Of a DNA stretch of 50,611 nt, positions 8,083 to 16,393 are shown piece by piece. The notes beneath the pieces are model-generated. The model searched no databases. It was not told the origin of the DNA and saw only the letters and a program-made list of their open reading frames with translations. Every line of letters starts with the position of its first letter. Positions within the stretch are counted from its first letter, which is position 1. The translations under genes were made by a program, and so were the position numbers. The stretch is from an uncultured Roseburia sp. Lineage in GTDB: Bacteria; Bacillota; Clostridia; Lachnospirales; Lachnospiraceae. The stretch spans positions 1 to 50,611 of the forward strand of contig URUD01000016.1 of assembly GCA_900550935.1 (NCBI GenBank), given 5' to 3'.

Positions 8083-8809
8083 GACATTATTACATGTAGA
8101 AGGACTGACTAAGGCATATGGAGACAATGTCGTACTGGAAAATATATCAACGGAAATAAAAAAAGGGGAGGTTGTGGCGATCATCGGACCCTCCGGTTGT
8201 GGAAAATCCACTTTTTTAAGAAGCCTGAATCAAATGGAGCAGATCACGTCGGGAAGCATCTATTTTGATGGCGTGGATATTACCGGAAGCAGTGTGGACA
8301 TAAACCAGATCCGGAGCAGGATCGGGATGGTATTCCAGCAGTTTAACCTGTTCCCGCATATGACAATAAAAGAAAATATCATGTTTGCACCGGTAAAGTT
8401 AAAGATGATGTCAAAAACGCAGGCAGCGAAAAAGGCAGAGGAACTGTTAGAGAGGGTCGGGCTTTCCGACAAGGCGGAAGAATACCCGGATATGCTCTCC
8501 GGTGGACAGAAACAGCGGATCGCGATTGCAAGAACGCTTGCCATGAACCCGGATCTGATATTGTTTGATGAACCAACGTCAGCACTCGACCCGGAAATGG
8601 TAGGCGAGGTGTTATCCCTGATGCGGGAATTAGCGCAGGATGGAATGACCATGATCGTGGTGACACATGAGATGGGCTTTGCCAGAGAAGTGGCAAACCG
8701 GGTCATGTTTTTTGATGAAAGAAAGATCAGGGAAGAGGGAAGTCCAAAGGATATTTTTGAAGATCCAAAGAGCCCGAGATTAAAGGAATTTTTATCCAAA
8801 GTATTGTAA
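8072..8809 (+). CDS. Amino-acid ABC transporter ATP-binding protein (GlnQ type)
   Basis: A 245-residue cytoplasmic ATPase of the polar amino-acid transporter (PAAT) class. Walker A is GPSGCGKST, followed by the Q-loop in GMVFQQFNLFPH, the signature LSGGQKQR, Walker B LILFDEPTSALDPE and the switch His in VVTHEMGFA. Length and sequence are typical of GlnQ/ArtP proteins. Its ATG lies inside the last codons of the binding-protein/permease gene, so the two products should form one importer with an internal binding domain. No separate soluble binding protein gene is nearby. Confidence 0.93.
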   Translation: MNAETLLHVEGLTKAYGDNVVLENISTEIKKGEVVAIIGPSGCGKSTFLRSLNQMEQITSGSIYFDGVDITGSSVDINQIRSRIGMVFQQFNLFPHMTIKENIMFAPVKLKMMSKTQAAKKAEELLERVGLSDKAEEYPDMLSGGQKQRIAIARTLAMNPDLILFDEPTSALDPEMVGEVLSLMRELAQDGMTMIVVTHEMGFAREVANRVMFFDERKIREEGSPKDIFEDPKSPRLKEFLSKVL

Positions 8810-8836
8810 AAAAGGTAGCAGAGAGGAAGAAACGAA

Positions 8837-9988
8837 ATGAGTATTTTTTTAGTAGATGAGTACAAAGATATGGAACCATATGTTCCGGGAGAACAGCCGA
8901 AAGATAAACCATATATCAAACTGAATGCAAATGAGACATCCATGCCGCCATCTCCAAAGGTCTTTGAAGCAATTTCCAAAGGGGAGATCTGGAACATGAG
9001 CTATTATGCAGATCCACATTGCCACGAATTTCGTCAGGCAGTGGCAGAAGTATATGGAGTAACAGAGGAAGAGGTGTTCGTCGGAAATGGAGCAGATGAG
9101 GTACTCAGTTTTGTACTGATGAGTTTCTTCCGCCGCGGCATGAAGATCTATTTCCCGGATATTACCTATGGATTTTACCGCACCTATGCCAAAACTTACG
9201 GGCTTGATATGGAGGAAATCCCGGTAAAAGAAGATTTTTCGATTGATATTGAAGATTACATGGATCTGGATGGGGATATCATCTTTGCAAATCCAAATAA
9301 TCCGACCGGGCTTACGATACCGGTGGCAGATATCGAGCGGCTTGTACGGAAAAATCCAAACAGGATGGTCATTGTGGATGAGGCATATGCTGATTATTCG
9401 GGAGAAACCTGTCTTCCGCTTGCAGTGAAATATCCAAATCTTGTTGTAGTGAGGACGTTTTCAAAATCACGTAATATGGCAGGAACACATATCGGATTTG
9501 CGGTGGCATCAAAAGAGATCATAGAGGACATGAACAAGATCAAATTTTCGTTTAACCCGTTCAACCTCAATTCCGTTACGATGGCAGCGGGGATCGCGGC
9601 AGTAAAAGACACAGAGTATCTGCATCACTGCGTAGACCGGATCGTAAAAAACAGAGAGCAGTTTAAAACGGATTTAGAGCAGCTTGGCTTTCATGTGGTA
9701 CCATCAAAAGCAAATTTTGTATTCTGCTATCATGATGCGATCGCTTCGGATGTGCTCTGCGACAAATTAAAGGAAGAGGGCATCCTGACCAGACATTTTG
9801 CCGATGAAAAGCTGACCAGATACTTAAGGATCACAATCGGAACCGAACAGGAGATGGCAGTTGTCCTGATCGCGATCCGTGAGATTTTAGAGGAACAGCC
9901 TGGGTTGCAGCAGGAAAAAGAGAGAGCAGGTGTTTGCCATGAAAAAGAAAATTTTAATATGCGATTATCCAAATGCGCTGGAATGTAA
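8837..9988 (+). CDS. PLP-dependent aminotransferase (HisC-like, class I/II)
   Basis: The 383-residue protein has the fold-type I aminotransferase pattern of HisC/CobD relatives: KLNANETSMPPSP at the start, VFVGNGADEVLS, the ANPNNPTG loop, VDEAYADY with the PLP-pyridine Asp, the Schiff-base Lys210 in TFSKSRNMAG, and a late LRITIGT with a substrate-carboxylate Arg. Histidine-biosynthesis genes are absent, so it is more likely a catabolic aminotransferase making a 2-oxo acid from the amino acid produced by the operon. Ribosome site AGAGGAAG precedes ATG 8837. Its last 50 bp overlap the dehydrogenase gene, giving an unusual tail ending in RLSKCAGM. Confidence 0.85.
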   Translation: MSIFLVDEYKDMEPYVPGEQPKDKPYIKLNANETSMPPSPKVFEAISKGEIWNMSYYADPHCHEFRQAVAEVYGVTEEEVFVGNGADEVLSFVLMSFFRRGMKIYFPDITYGFYRTYAKTYGLDMEEIPVKEDFSIDIEDYMDLDGDIIFANPNNPTGLTIPVADIERLVRKNPNRMVIVDEAYADYSGETCLPLAVKYPNLVVVRTFSKSRNMAGTHIGFAVASKEIIEDMNKIKFSFNPFNLNSVTMAAGIAAVKDTEYLHHCVDRIVKNREQFKTDLEQLGFHVVPSKANFVFCYHDAIASDVLCDKLKEEGILTRHFADEKLTRYLRITIGTEQEMAVVLIAIREILEEQPGLQQEKERAGVCHEKENFNMRLSKCAGM

Positions 9989-10961
9989 TTATGAACCTAC
10001 CATGCAGAGTGTAAAAACCGCATGGATGTCAAGAGGAAAACAGCAGGAAACAGAGCTTGAATTTGAGGTATATGCCTACGAAGGGGATGCTAAGCTGATA
10101 CAGAAATTACAGGGAGTAACCGGACTGATTACCGGATTTCTGGAAATCGGAGAGCACATACTGGCAGAGGCAGAGAGCCTTTCCTGTATCTCGGTAAGCG
10201 GAGTGGGATATTCCAATATTGATATGGAAGCGGCAAAACGGCATGGCGTGACGGTGTGCCACATCCGGGAATACTGTACGGAGGAAGTGGCAGAGCATGC
10301 GTTTGCCCTGATCGGAGCCTTAAACCGGAATTTAAAGTATTATACGAACAAAACAGAGCAGGAAAAAGAGTGGAAATACCATACGATTGCCGGCGGAAAA
10401 AATCTGTCAAGCCAGACCCTTGCGATCTTTGGCTATGGAAAAATCGGAAAGCGGGTGGCACAGATCGCGAACGCATACGGAATGGAAGTATTGGCAGTGG
10501 ACCCCTATGCGGCATCCCATGAGGAACCAAAAAGACTGGCAGAACAGGCAGGGGTCACGCTCATAGGTACAGATGAGGCGTTGGAGCGGGCGGATATCCT
10601 GTCAAACCATATGAACCTGACTGCGGAAAACTATCATTTTTTTGATGACATGGCGTTTGAAAAAATGAAACAGCATCCGATCTTTATCAATGTGGGGCGG
10701 GGAAAAAGTGTGGATGAGGCGGCATTATTGCGCACACTTGACACAGGAAAGATCCGGGCAGCAGGACTTGATGTGCTGGAAGCAGAAGAACCGGATTTAG
10801 AGAAGTGTGGACTTTTGGGGCGTGATAATGTTATAATCACACCGCACAGTGCATTTTACAGTAGCGAGTCGATTGAAAAGCTGCAGTTGATCAGCGGTGC
10901 AAATCTTGGATATTTTCTGGCGGGAAACCCAAAGAAGATCGATGAGATTGTAACAAAATAG
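9939..10961 (+). CDS. D-isomer-specific 2-hydroxyacid dehydrogenase
   Basis: The 340-residue cytoplasmic enzyme carries the NAD-binding GYGKIG motif (about residue 165), the catalytic-Arg region NVGRGKSVDEAAL, the Glu in LDVLEAEEP and the catalytic His303 in ITPHSAFYS. Members reduce 2-oxo acids to D-2-hydroxyacids with NADH, or the reverse. Start is ATG 9939, 8 nt after GAGCAGG; a GTG at 9930 lies on that site itself. The gene begins inside the aminotransferase gene, so both are coupled. The pair gives a route from an amino acid to a D-hydroxyacid that re-oxidises NADH. Confidence 0.88.
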   Translation: MKKKILICDYPNALECNYEPTMQSVKTAWMSRGKQQETELEFEVYAYEGDAKLIQKLQGVTGLITGFLEIGEHILAEAESLSCISVSGVGYSNIDMEAAKRHGVTVCHIREYCTEEVAEHAFALIGALNRNLKYYTNKTEQEKEWKYHTIAGGKNLSSQTLAIFGYGKIGKRVAQIANAYGMEVLAVDPYAASHEEPKRLAEQAGVTLIGTDEALERADILSNHMNLTAENYHFFDDMAFEKMKQHPIFINVGRGKSVDEAALLRTLDTGKIRAAGLDVLEAEEPDLEKCGLLGRDNVIITPHSAFYSSESIEKLQLISGANLGYFLAGNPKKIDEIVTK

Positions 10962-10979
10962 AAGCTGGAGAAACAGAAA

Positions 10980-11906
10980 GTGAATCTTGTACTGGAATTA
11001 ACCATAAAAATATTTGTGATCATGGCGATCGGATTTATAGCAAAAAAGATGGGCGTGATCGATGCGGGATGCAAACAGAAACTGTCCGGATTACTGGTCA
11101 ACCTGCTGCTTCCGGTCAGCATGGTCGTATCCTCACAGCAGCCGTTTGGCGTGGAACATTTAAAGGGCGCGGGTCAGATCGCGCTCATTTCGTTTCTATA
11201 TTATATCGTGGCATTTGCCTGTGGACTTGGAATTGGAAAACTGGTCAAAATGGAAACGAAAAAGACCGCAATGTTTACCATGCTGATCGCATTTGCCAAC
11301 ACCGGATTTGTAGGGATGCCGCTGTTAGGACAGATCATCGGGGAGACAGGCACACTGTATGGGGCGATCTATAACAGTGTTTTTGACGTGCTGTACTTTT
11401 CCTATGGGATCTATCTTATCAGTGGCGATGGCAGGGAGAAGATCGACTGGAAGGCACTGTTTGGCAATCCAATGATCTGGGTGGCATTTATCACGATCTT
11501 TTTCTATGTGATGCCATTCCGTTTCCCTGCGGTGCTCACGGATTCACTCGGGCTGGTCGGCAACTGCATGATGCCGGTGTCCATGCTGATCATCGGTGCA
11601 GAGATCGCCGGAATGGATGTAAAGAGTGTGTTAAGCGATAAGGCATCCTATGGAGTCAGTGCCATTCGGATGTTTCTGTTCCCACTTATCACGTTTGGTA
11701 TCATGAAGATTCTCGATGCCGAATATGAGGTGGCAGCAACAACAGTCATCCTCTCCGCCATGCCGTCCGGTTCCTTAAATGTCATTATGGGGCAGAAATA
11801 CGAAAACAATGCCCGCTTTGCGGCAACGGCGGTCATGCAGAACACGATCCTGATGATCATTACACTGCCGGTTTTTGCCTATCTGTGTGAAAGATATTTG
11901 CATTAA
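10980..11906 (+). CDS. AEC-family transporter (auxin efflux carrier type)
   Basis: A 308-residue membrane protein with about ten hydrophobic segments and the AEC/Mem_trans pattern (IGFIAKKMGVID, LLLPVSMV, ANTGFVGMPLLG in the N-terminal half, a long acidic cytoplasmic loop, MPSGSLNVIMGQKY near the end). Bacterial AEC members move organic acids such as malate, malonate or citrate. GTG 10980 begins 18 bp after the dehydrogenase and its ribosome site is only GGAGAAACAGAAA, so expression may be modest. As the last gene of the set, it would suit export of the hydroxyacid or of a keto acid; that role is inferred from position. Confidence 0.85.
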   Translation: MNLVLELTIKIFVIMAIGFIAKKMGVIDAGCKQKLSGLLVNLLLPVSMVVSSQQPFGVEHLKGAGQIALISFLYYIVAFACGLGIGKLVKMETKKTAMFTMLIAFANTGFVGMPLLGQIIGETGTLYGAIYNSVFDVLYFSYGIYLISGDGREKIDWKALFGNPMIWVAFITIFFYVMPFRFPAVLTDSLGLVGNCMMPVSMLIIGAEIAGMDVKSVLSDKASYGVSAIRMFLFPLITFGIMKILDAEYEVAATTVILSAMPSGSLNVIMGQKYENNARFAATAVMQNTILMIITLPVFAYLCERYLH

Positions 11907-11973
11907 ACGGAAAATGTGATACTCTAAAAGCATGATTCATACCACCATCTGGGTGTTACAATGGGAGGAAGAA

Positions 11974-12777
11974 ATGGAGAAGGAGAGAAAAATTGCATTT
12001 TTTGACATAGATGGGACACTGACCTCAGAGCGGGACGGTTCCATTCCGGAGAGTGCTGTTCTTGCAATCCGCAAGGCGCGCGCCAATGGAAATCTTTTGT
12101 TTATCAATACAGGCCGCTGTTTTCAGAATGTGGAAGAACGGTTCCGGTCGATCGGATTTGATGGTTATGTCTGTGGCTGCGGTACCAATATCTATTATCA
12201 TGACGAGGAATTGCTTTATGTGCATCAGACACATGAGACTGTGATGGAGCTTTTAGAACAGGCGAGAAAGACCGATGTGGATATTTTGTTTGAGTCCAGA
12301 CAGGAGGTTGTGTTTGATCTTAGCAGACCGTTACATCACCCGGATGCAAAACGTCAGTATTATACGTTTCGGGAGCGTCATTACGACATGTCGCATGTAC
12401 TGGAAGCGGAGGATTATTTCTGCGACAAGTTTGTCATCTGGTATCAGGAAGAAGAGCAGTTACGCGAGTTTCGAAAAGTAAGTGACAAGCTGTTCGACTG
12501 CATCGACCGGGGCGGAACGTTCCGGGAATTTGTGCCACGGCCGTATACGAAGGCGACCGGCATCCAGTTTTTACTGGATTATTTCAAACTTCCACTGGAC
12601 CGTACCTATGGGTTTGGAGACAGCAACAATGATCTTCCGATGCTTTCCTATGTGGCAAACAGCATTGTGATGGGCAATGCGGAAGCACCGGAGTTAAAGA
12701 AGATGGCATCCTATGTGACAGCCAATGCAAGTGAAAATGGAATAAGACAGGCGTTAGAACATTACCGGTTCCTTTAA
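11974..12777 (+). CDS. HAD-IIB (Cof-type) phosphatase
   Basis: The 267-residue protein shows HAD motif I FFDIDGTLT near the N-terminus, motif II NTGRC, motif III Lys in PYTKATGIQFLL and motif IV GDSNNDLPML, with the C2B-type cap between II and III. Such enzymes dephosphorylate sugar phosphates, PLP, FMN or similar small molecules; the substrate is not predictable. GGGAGGAAGAA right before ATG 11974 decides the start over an upstream ATG at 11932. It lies 67 bp after the AEC gene with no terminator between, so it may receive read-through from the catabolic operon, though its role there is unclear. A terminator overlaps its last codons. Confidence 0.88.
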   Translation: MEKERKIAFFDIDGTLTSERDGSIPESAVLAIRKARANGNLLFINTGRCFQNVEERFRSIGFDGYVCGCGTNIYYHDEELLYVHQTHETVMELLEQARKTDVDILFESRQEVVFDLSRPLHHPDAKRQYYTFRERHYDMSHVLEAEDYFCDKFVIWYQEEEQLREFRKVSDKLFDCIDRGGTFREFVPRPYTKATGIQFLLDYFKLPLDRTYGFGDSNNDLPMLSYVANSIVMGNAEAPELKKMASYVTANASENGIRQALEHYRFL

Positions 12778-12791
12778 GGAACCGGTTTTTT
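12764..12791 (+). terminator. Rho-independent terminator after the HAD gene
   Basis: ACCGGTTCC and GGAACCGGT form a perfect 9-bp stem around TTTAA, then six T (12786-12791). The stem uses the final codons and stop of the HAD gene. Confidence 0.85.
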
Positions 12792-12827
12792 ACTTTAATA
12801 GAATGTTCACGAATCCAGCATCCTGTT

Positions 12828-12859
12828 ATTTGTGAAAATTTGACAAAATTTTCACAAAT
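12828..12859. promoter_or_regulatory. 14-bp palindrome with a Rex-like site upstream of hypB
   Basis: ATTTGTGAAAATTT and AAATTTTCACAAAT are perfect 14-bp inverted arms around GACA. Within it, 12840-12857 (TTGACAAAATTTTCACAA) matches the NADH-sensing Rex consensus TTGTGAA-N4-TTCACAA at all but two fixed positions. It ends 23 bp before the -35 of the hypB promoter, a place for an activator or an upstream repressor. No U-tract follows, so it is not a terminator. Confidence 0.5.
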
Positions 12860-12882
12860 CGCTCTGGTATGACCAGTTTTCT

Positions 12883-12911
12883 TTGACATTGGATAGAATA
12901 GATGATAAAAT
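12883..12911 (+). promoter_or_regulatory. Consensus sigmaA promoter of the hypB operon
   Basis: A perfect TTGACA (12883-12888), a 17-bp spacer and TAAAAT (12906-12911, five of six). Expected transcription start is near 12918, about 37 nt before the hypB ATG. Confidence 0.8.
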
Positions 12912-12954
12912 GTATCATATAGTGAAACACGAGCACACAACAGGAGGATTAGGA

Positions 12955-13629
12955 ATGGATAAGGTTAGAATCCTTGAGGTAAAACAGAGTGTTTTTGCGA
13001 ATAACGACGAGCAGGCGCAGGCACTCCGTGATGAGCTTAAGGAACGAGGAATTTTTCTATTAAATCTGATGTCATCTCCGGGATCTGGTAAGACCACAAC
13101 TTTGACCAGAACAATCGAGGCACTTCGGGATGAAATGAAGATTGGTGTTATGGAGGCAGACATCGATTCCGATGTGGATGCAAAGACGATTGCGCAGACC
13201 GGAGCAAAAGCGATCCAGCTGCACACAGGCGGCATGTGCCATCTGGATGCCGAGATGACAAGACAGGGCTTAGAGGGACTGGAAGCACAGGATGTTGAAC
13301 TTGCAATCCTCGAAAATGTAGGAAATCTGGTATGCCCGGCAGAGTTTGACACCGGGGCAGTGAAAAACGCCATGATTTTATCAGTTCCGGAGGGACATGA
13401 TAAGCCGTTGAAATATCCGTTAATGTTTTCTATCTGTGACGTTGTCCTGATCAATAAAGTGGATGTTATGCCATATTTTGATTTTGACATGGAGCAGTGT
13501 AAAAAAAATATAGCATTGCGTAACCCAAACGCAAAAGTGATTCCAATCTGTGCCAGGACAGGGGAGGGCATAGAAGAATGGGCAGACTATCTTCGCAAAG
13601 AAGTTGCCGACTGGAAGAATAAAAAATAA
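12955..13629 (+). CDS. hypB: HypB, nickel-incorporation GTPase
   Basis: The 224-residue protein is a SIMIBI-class GTPase of the HypB family: P-loop SSPGSGKTT (about 40-48), EADIDSDVDAK, the metal-site region HTGGMCHLDA, ILENVGNLVCPAEFD with the conserved Cys, and the guanine motif LINKVD. HypB works with HypA to insert nickel into [NiFe] hydrogenase. The N-terminal Cys-rich or His-rich nickel store seen in some HypB proteins is absent. Start is ATG 12955 behind AGGAGGATTAGGA; a TTG at 12883 overlaps the promoter. No [NiFe] hydrogenase subunit, hypC, hypD, hypE or hypF is in the window, so its client is unknown. A ferredoxin-flavoprotein and hypA follow closely. Confidence 0.93.
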   Translation: MDKVRILEVKQSVFANNDEQAQALRDELKERGIFLLNLMSSPGSGKTTTLTRTIEALRDEMKIGVMEADIDSDVDAKTIAQTGAKAIQLHTGGMCHLDAEMTRQGLEGLEAQDVELAILENVGNLVCPAEFDTGAVKNAMILSVPEGHDKPLKYPLMFSICDVVLINKVDVMPYFDFDMEQCKKNIALRNPNAKVIPICARTGEGIEEWADYLRKEVADWKNKK

Positions 13630-13640
13630 GGAGTATGAAA

Positions 13641-16370
13641 ATGGAAAAATTCGTTTACACCGCGCCGGAACAGCCGAGAGAAGCGATCTTAAAGCTGGCG
13701 CAGAAGATTACGGACCGTATTGGTCACAAAGTTACAGCAGAAGATCCGGAGTACTACGGACTGGCTGCGCTGGTAACAGACGAGATGGCAGAAGTTGCCC
13801 TCAAGATGAAAGTCCGCAAACCAATGACACTTGCACAGATGGTAAAACTGACTCATATGGAAGAGAAACAGTTAGAAGAGCTGTTGCAGGAGATGAGCAA
13901 CATTGGTCTGCTCGAGTATAACTGGGAGAACCCGAAACACGAGAAACAGTATGTATTACCGATGTATGTACCGGGAAGTGCAGAGTTCTTCAACATGAAA
14001 CTGGATCAGATCCAGAAAAATCCGGAACTGGCATCTTTCTTTGAACGCATGGCATTTTTACCACTGGAAAAAGTAACCCCTATGGTACCGCCGGGAGGCT
14101 CTGGAATCGGTATGCACGTTATCCCGGTTGAGAAAGCGATCGAGACCGAAAACGAGGCCATCGACATCGAGCACATTTCCCATTGGTTAGACAAATATGA
14201 TGGCAAATATGCAGCAGGCCCATGTTCCTGCCGTTACTCCCGTGGTGTGCTTGGAGAGGGCTGCGCCGATGATCCGGAAGACTGGTGTATCGGTGTCGGT
14301 GATATGGCTGACTACCTTGTTGAGACCAATAAAGGTCATTATGTAACCCGTGAAAAAGTAATGGAGATCTTACAGCGTGCAGAGGACAACGGATTTGTTC
14401 ATCAGATCACCAACATCGATGGTGAGGATAAGATTTTTGCAATCTGTAACTGTAATGTCAATATCTGTAACGCACTGCGTACTTCACAGCTCTTCAATAC
14501 ACCAAACATGTCACGTTCTGCATATGTGGCAAAGGTTGAGACAGAGAAATGTGTGGCATGTGGACGCTGCGTAGAGTACTGCCCGGCAGGAGCTGCCAAA
14601 TTAGGACAGAAACTCTGCACCAATAACGGACCGATCGAATATCCACGCCATGAGCTCCCGGATGCAGTAAAATGGGGACCGGAGAAATGGGATGTCGATT
14701 ACCGTGACAACAACCGTATTAACTGTTATGACACTGGTACAGCACCATGTAAGACCGCATGTCCTGCACATATCGCAGTACAGGGCTATCTGAAAATGGC
14801 TGCACAGGGACGTTACACCGATGCACTTGCCCTGATCAAAAAAGAAAATCCATTCCCGGCAGTCTGCGGACGTGTCTGCAACCATCGCTGTGAGACCGCA
14901 TGTACCAGAGGAACGATCGATGAGGCAGTAGCGATCGATGATGTAAAGAAATTCATTGCACAGAAAGACTTAGATGCCGAGACAAGATACATTCCTCCGA
15001 TCATCCAGCCATCCAACCGTGGAACATTTACGCAGAAGATCGCGATCATCGGTGGTGGTCCTGCCGGATTAAGCTGTGCATACTACCTTGCAACCAGAGC
15101 ATACAAACCAGTTGTATTCGAGAAGAATGAGCGTCCTGGTGGAATGCTCGTATATGGTATTCCTTCTTTCAAACTGGAGAAAGACGTTGTTGACGCAGAG
15201 ATCGATATCATCCGTGCACTGGGTGTTGAGATCAAATGTGGCGTAGAAGTCGGCAAAGACATTACCTTAGACCAGCTCCGTGCAGAAGGCTATGAGGCAT
15301 TCTATCTTGCAATCGGATGTCAGGGAAGCCGTAAAGCAGGTATCCCGGGCGAGGATGCAGAGGGCGTAATGAGCGCAGTAGACTTCTTACATATCGTTTC
15401 CGGTGGAAATGAAGATTACAAAGTAAACGGAAGATCTGTAGTCATCGGTGGTGGAAATGTTGCGATCGATGTTGCACGTACCAGCAGCCGTTGTGGTTCT
15501 ACCGAGGTATCTATGTTCTGCTTAGAGGACAGAGATCATATGCCGGCATCTGACGATGAGGTAACCGAGGCAGAAGAAGAAGGAATCCAGGTAAATTGTG
15601 GCTGGGGTCCAAAAGAAGTACTGGTAAAAGATGGAAAAGTATGCGGTATCGTATTAAAGAAATGTCTTTCTGTAAAAGACGAGACCGGACGTTTCAATCC
15701 ACAGTTCGATGAAAATGACACCCGTACCGTAGAATGTGAGAACATATACTTAAGTATCGGACAGAGCATTCTCTGGGGCGACCTGCTGAAGGGTTCCAAG
15801 GTAGAGCTTGGAAGAGGAAACGGAGCTGTTGCTGACGAACTGACCTATCAGACCGCTGAGCCGGATATTTTCGTTGGTGGTGATGTTTATACAGGTCCAA
15901 ACTTTGCAATCAGTGCGATCGCAGCAGGAAAAGAGGGAGCAGAATCCATCCACCGCTTTGTACATAAGAATGCAAGTATGACGATCGGAAGAAACCGTCG
16001 TCAGTTCATTGAACTGGATAAGACCAATCTGGCACCGATCCAGTATGACAATGCGTCCAGACAGAGACCGGCAAAAGATGAGAAGATCGATAGCCATAAA
16101 TCCTTCAGAGATGCACATCTGACCCTGACAGAGGAGCAGATCAAGATCGAGACTGCACGTTGTCTCTCCTGTGGAGCATCTGTCGTAGATCCGAATAAGT
16201 GTATTGGATGTGGTGTCTGCACAACCAAGTGTGAATTTGATGCCATCCATCTGCACAGAGATTTACCGGAATGCAGTACAATGCGTAAAGCAGAAGACAA
16301 GATGAAAGGTATCCTTCCTTACATGTTAAAACGTGAAGTGAAGATCCGCTTTGGTAAGAAAGAAAAATAA
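13641..16370 (+). CDS. Iron-sulfur flavoprotein: FeS N-domain plus GltD/NfnB-like oxidoreductase and ferredoxin
   Basis: This 909-residue cytoplasmic protein strings together several redox modules. Residues 1-190 look like winged-helix/helical DNA-binding-type folds. From 195 comes a Cys-rich region (GPCSCRYSR, GEGCADD, DWCIG, ICNCNVNIC), then a ferredoxin motif CVACGRCVEYCPAG (from 304), a GltD-type FeS domain (CKTACPAHIAVQGYL, CGRVCNHRCETAC), FAD site GGGPAGLS (about 470), NAD(P) site GGGNVAIDVAR (about 603) and a C-terminal ferredoxin CIGCGVCTTKCEF (about 853). It should move electrons between NAD(P)H, FAD and several clusters, perhaps as a hydrogenase partner or bifurcating subunit. ATG 13641 is chosen for its 7-nt spacing from AGGAG. 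Heavy CGT/ACC codon use suggests strong expression. Confidence 0.85.
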   Translation: MEKFVYTAPEQPREAILKLAQKITDRIGHKVTAEDPEYYGLAALVTDEMAEVALKMKVRKPMTLAQMVKLTHMEEKQLEELLQEMSNIGLLEYNWENPKHEKQYVLPMYVPGSAEFFNMKLDQIQKNPELASFFERMAFLPLEKVTPMVPPGGSGIGMHVIPVEKAIETENEAIDIEHISHWLDKYDGKYAAGPCSCRYSRGVLGEGCADDPEDWCIGVGDMADYLVETNKGHYVTREKVMEILQRAEDNGFVHQITNIDGEDKIFAICNCNVNICNALRTSQLFNTPNMSRSAYVAKVETEKCVACGRCVEYCPAGAAKLGQKLCTNNGPIEYPRHELPDAVKWGPEKWDVDYRDNNRINCYDTGTAPCKTACPAHIAVQGYLKMAAQGRYTDALALIKKENPFPAVCGRVCNHRCETACTRGTIDEAVAIDDVKKFIAQKDLDAETRYIPPIIQPSNRGTFTQKIAIIGGGPAGLSCAYYLATRAYKPVVFEKNERPGGMLVYGIPSFKLEKDVVDAEIDIIRALGVEIKCGVEVGKDITLDQLRAEGYEAFYLAIGCQGSRKAGIPGEDAEGVMSAVDFLHIVSGGNEDYKVNGRSVVIGGGNVAIDVARTSSRCGSTEVSMFCLEDRDHMPASDDEVTEAEEEGIQVNCGWGPKEVLVKDGKVCGIVLKKCLSVKDETGRFNPQFDENDTRTVECENIYLSIGQSILWGDLLKGSKVELGRGNGAVADELTYQTAEPDIFVGGDVYTGPNFAISAIAAGKEGAESIHRFVHKNASMTIGRNRRQFIELDKTNLAPIQYDNASRQRPAKDEKIDSHKSFRDAHLTLTEEQIKIETARCLSCGASVVDPNKCIGCGVCTTKCEFDAIHLHRDLPECSTMRKAEDKMKGILPYMLKREVKIRFGKKEK

Positions 16371-16393
16371 GATTCCGATGATGGAGAAAAAAG

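Noticed and set aside
12840..12873. Second hypB promoter using TTGACA within the palindrome
   Set aside because: The nearest -10-like sequence (TATGAC) is 22 bp away; no usable spacing.
12883..12954. Longer hypB reading frame from TTG 12883
   Set aside because: The TTG is the first half of the consensus -35 box; AGGAGG before ATG 12955 gives the true start.
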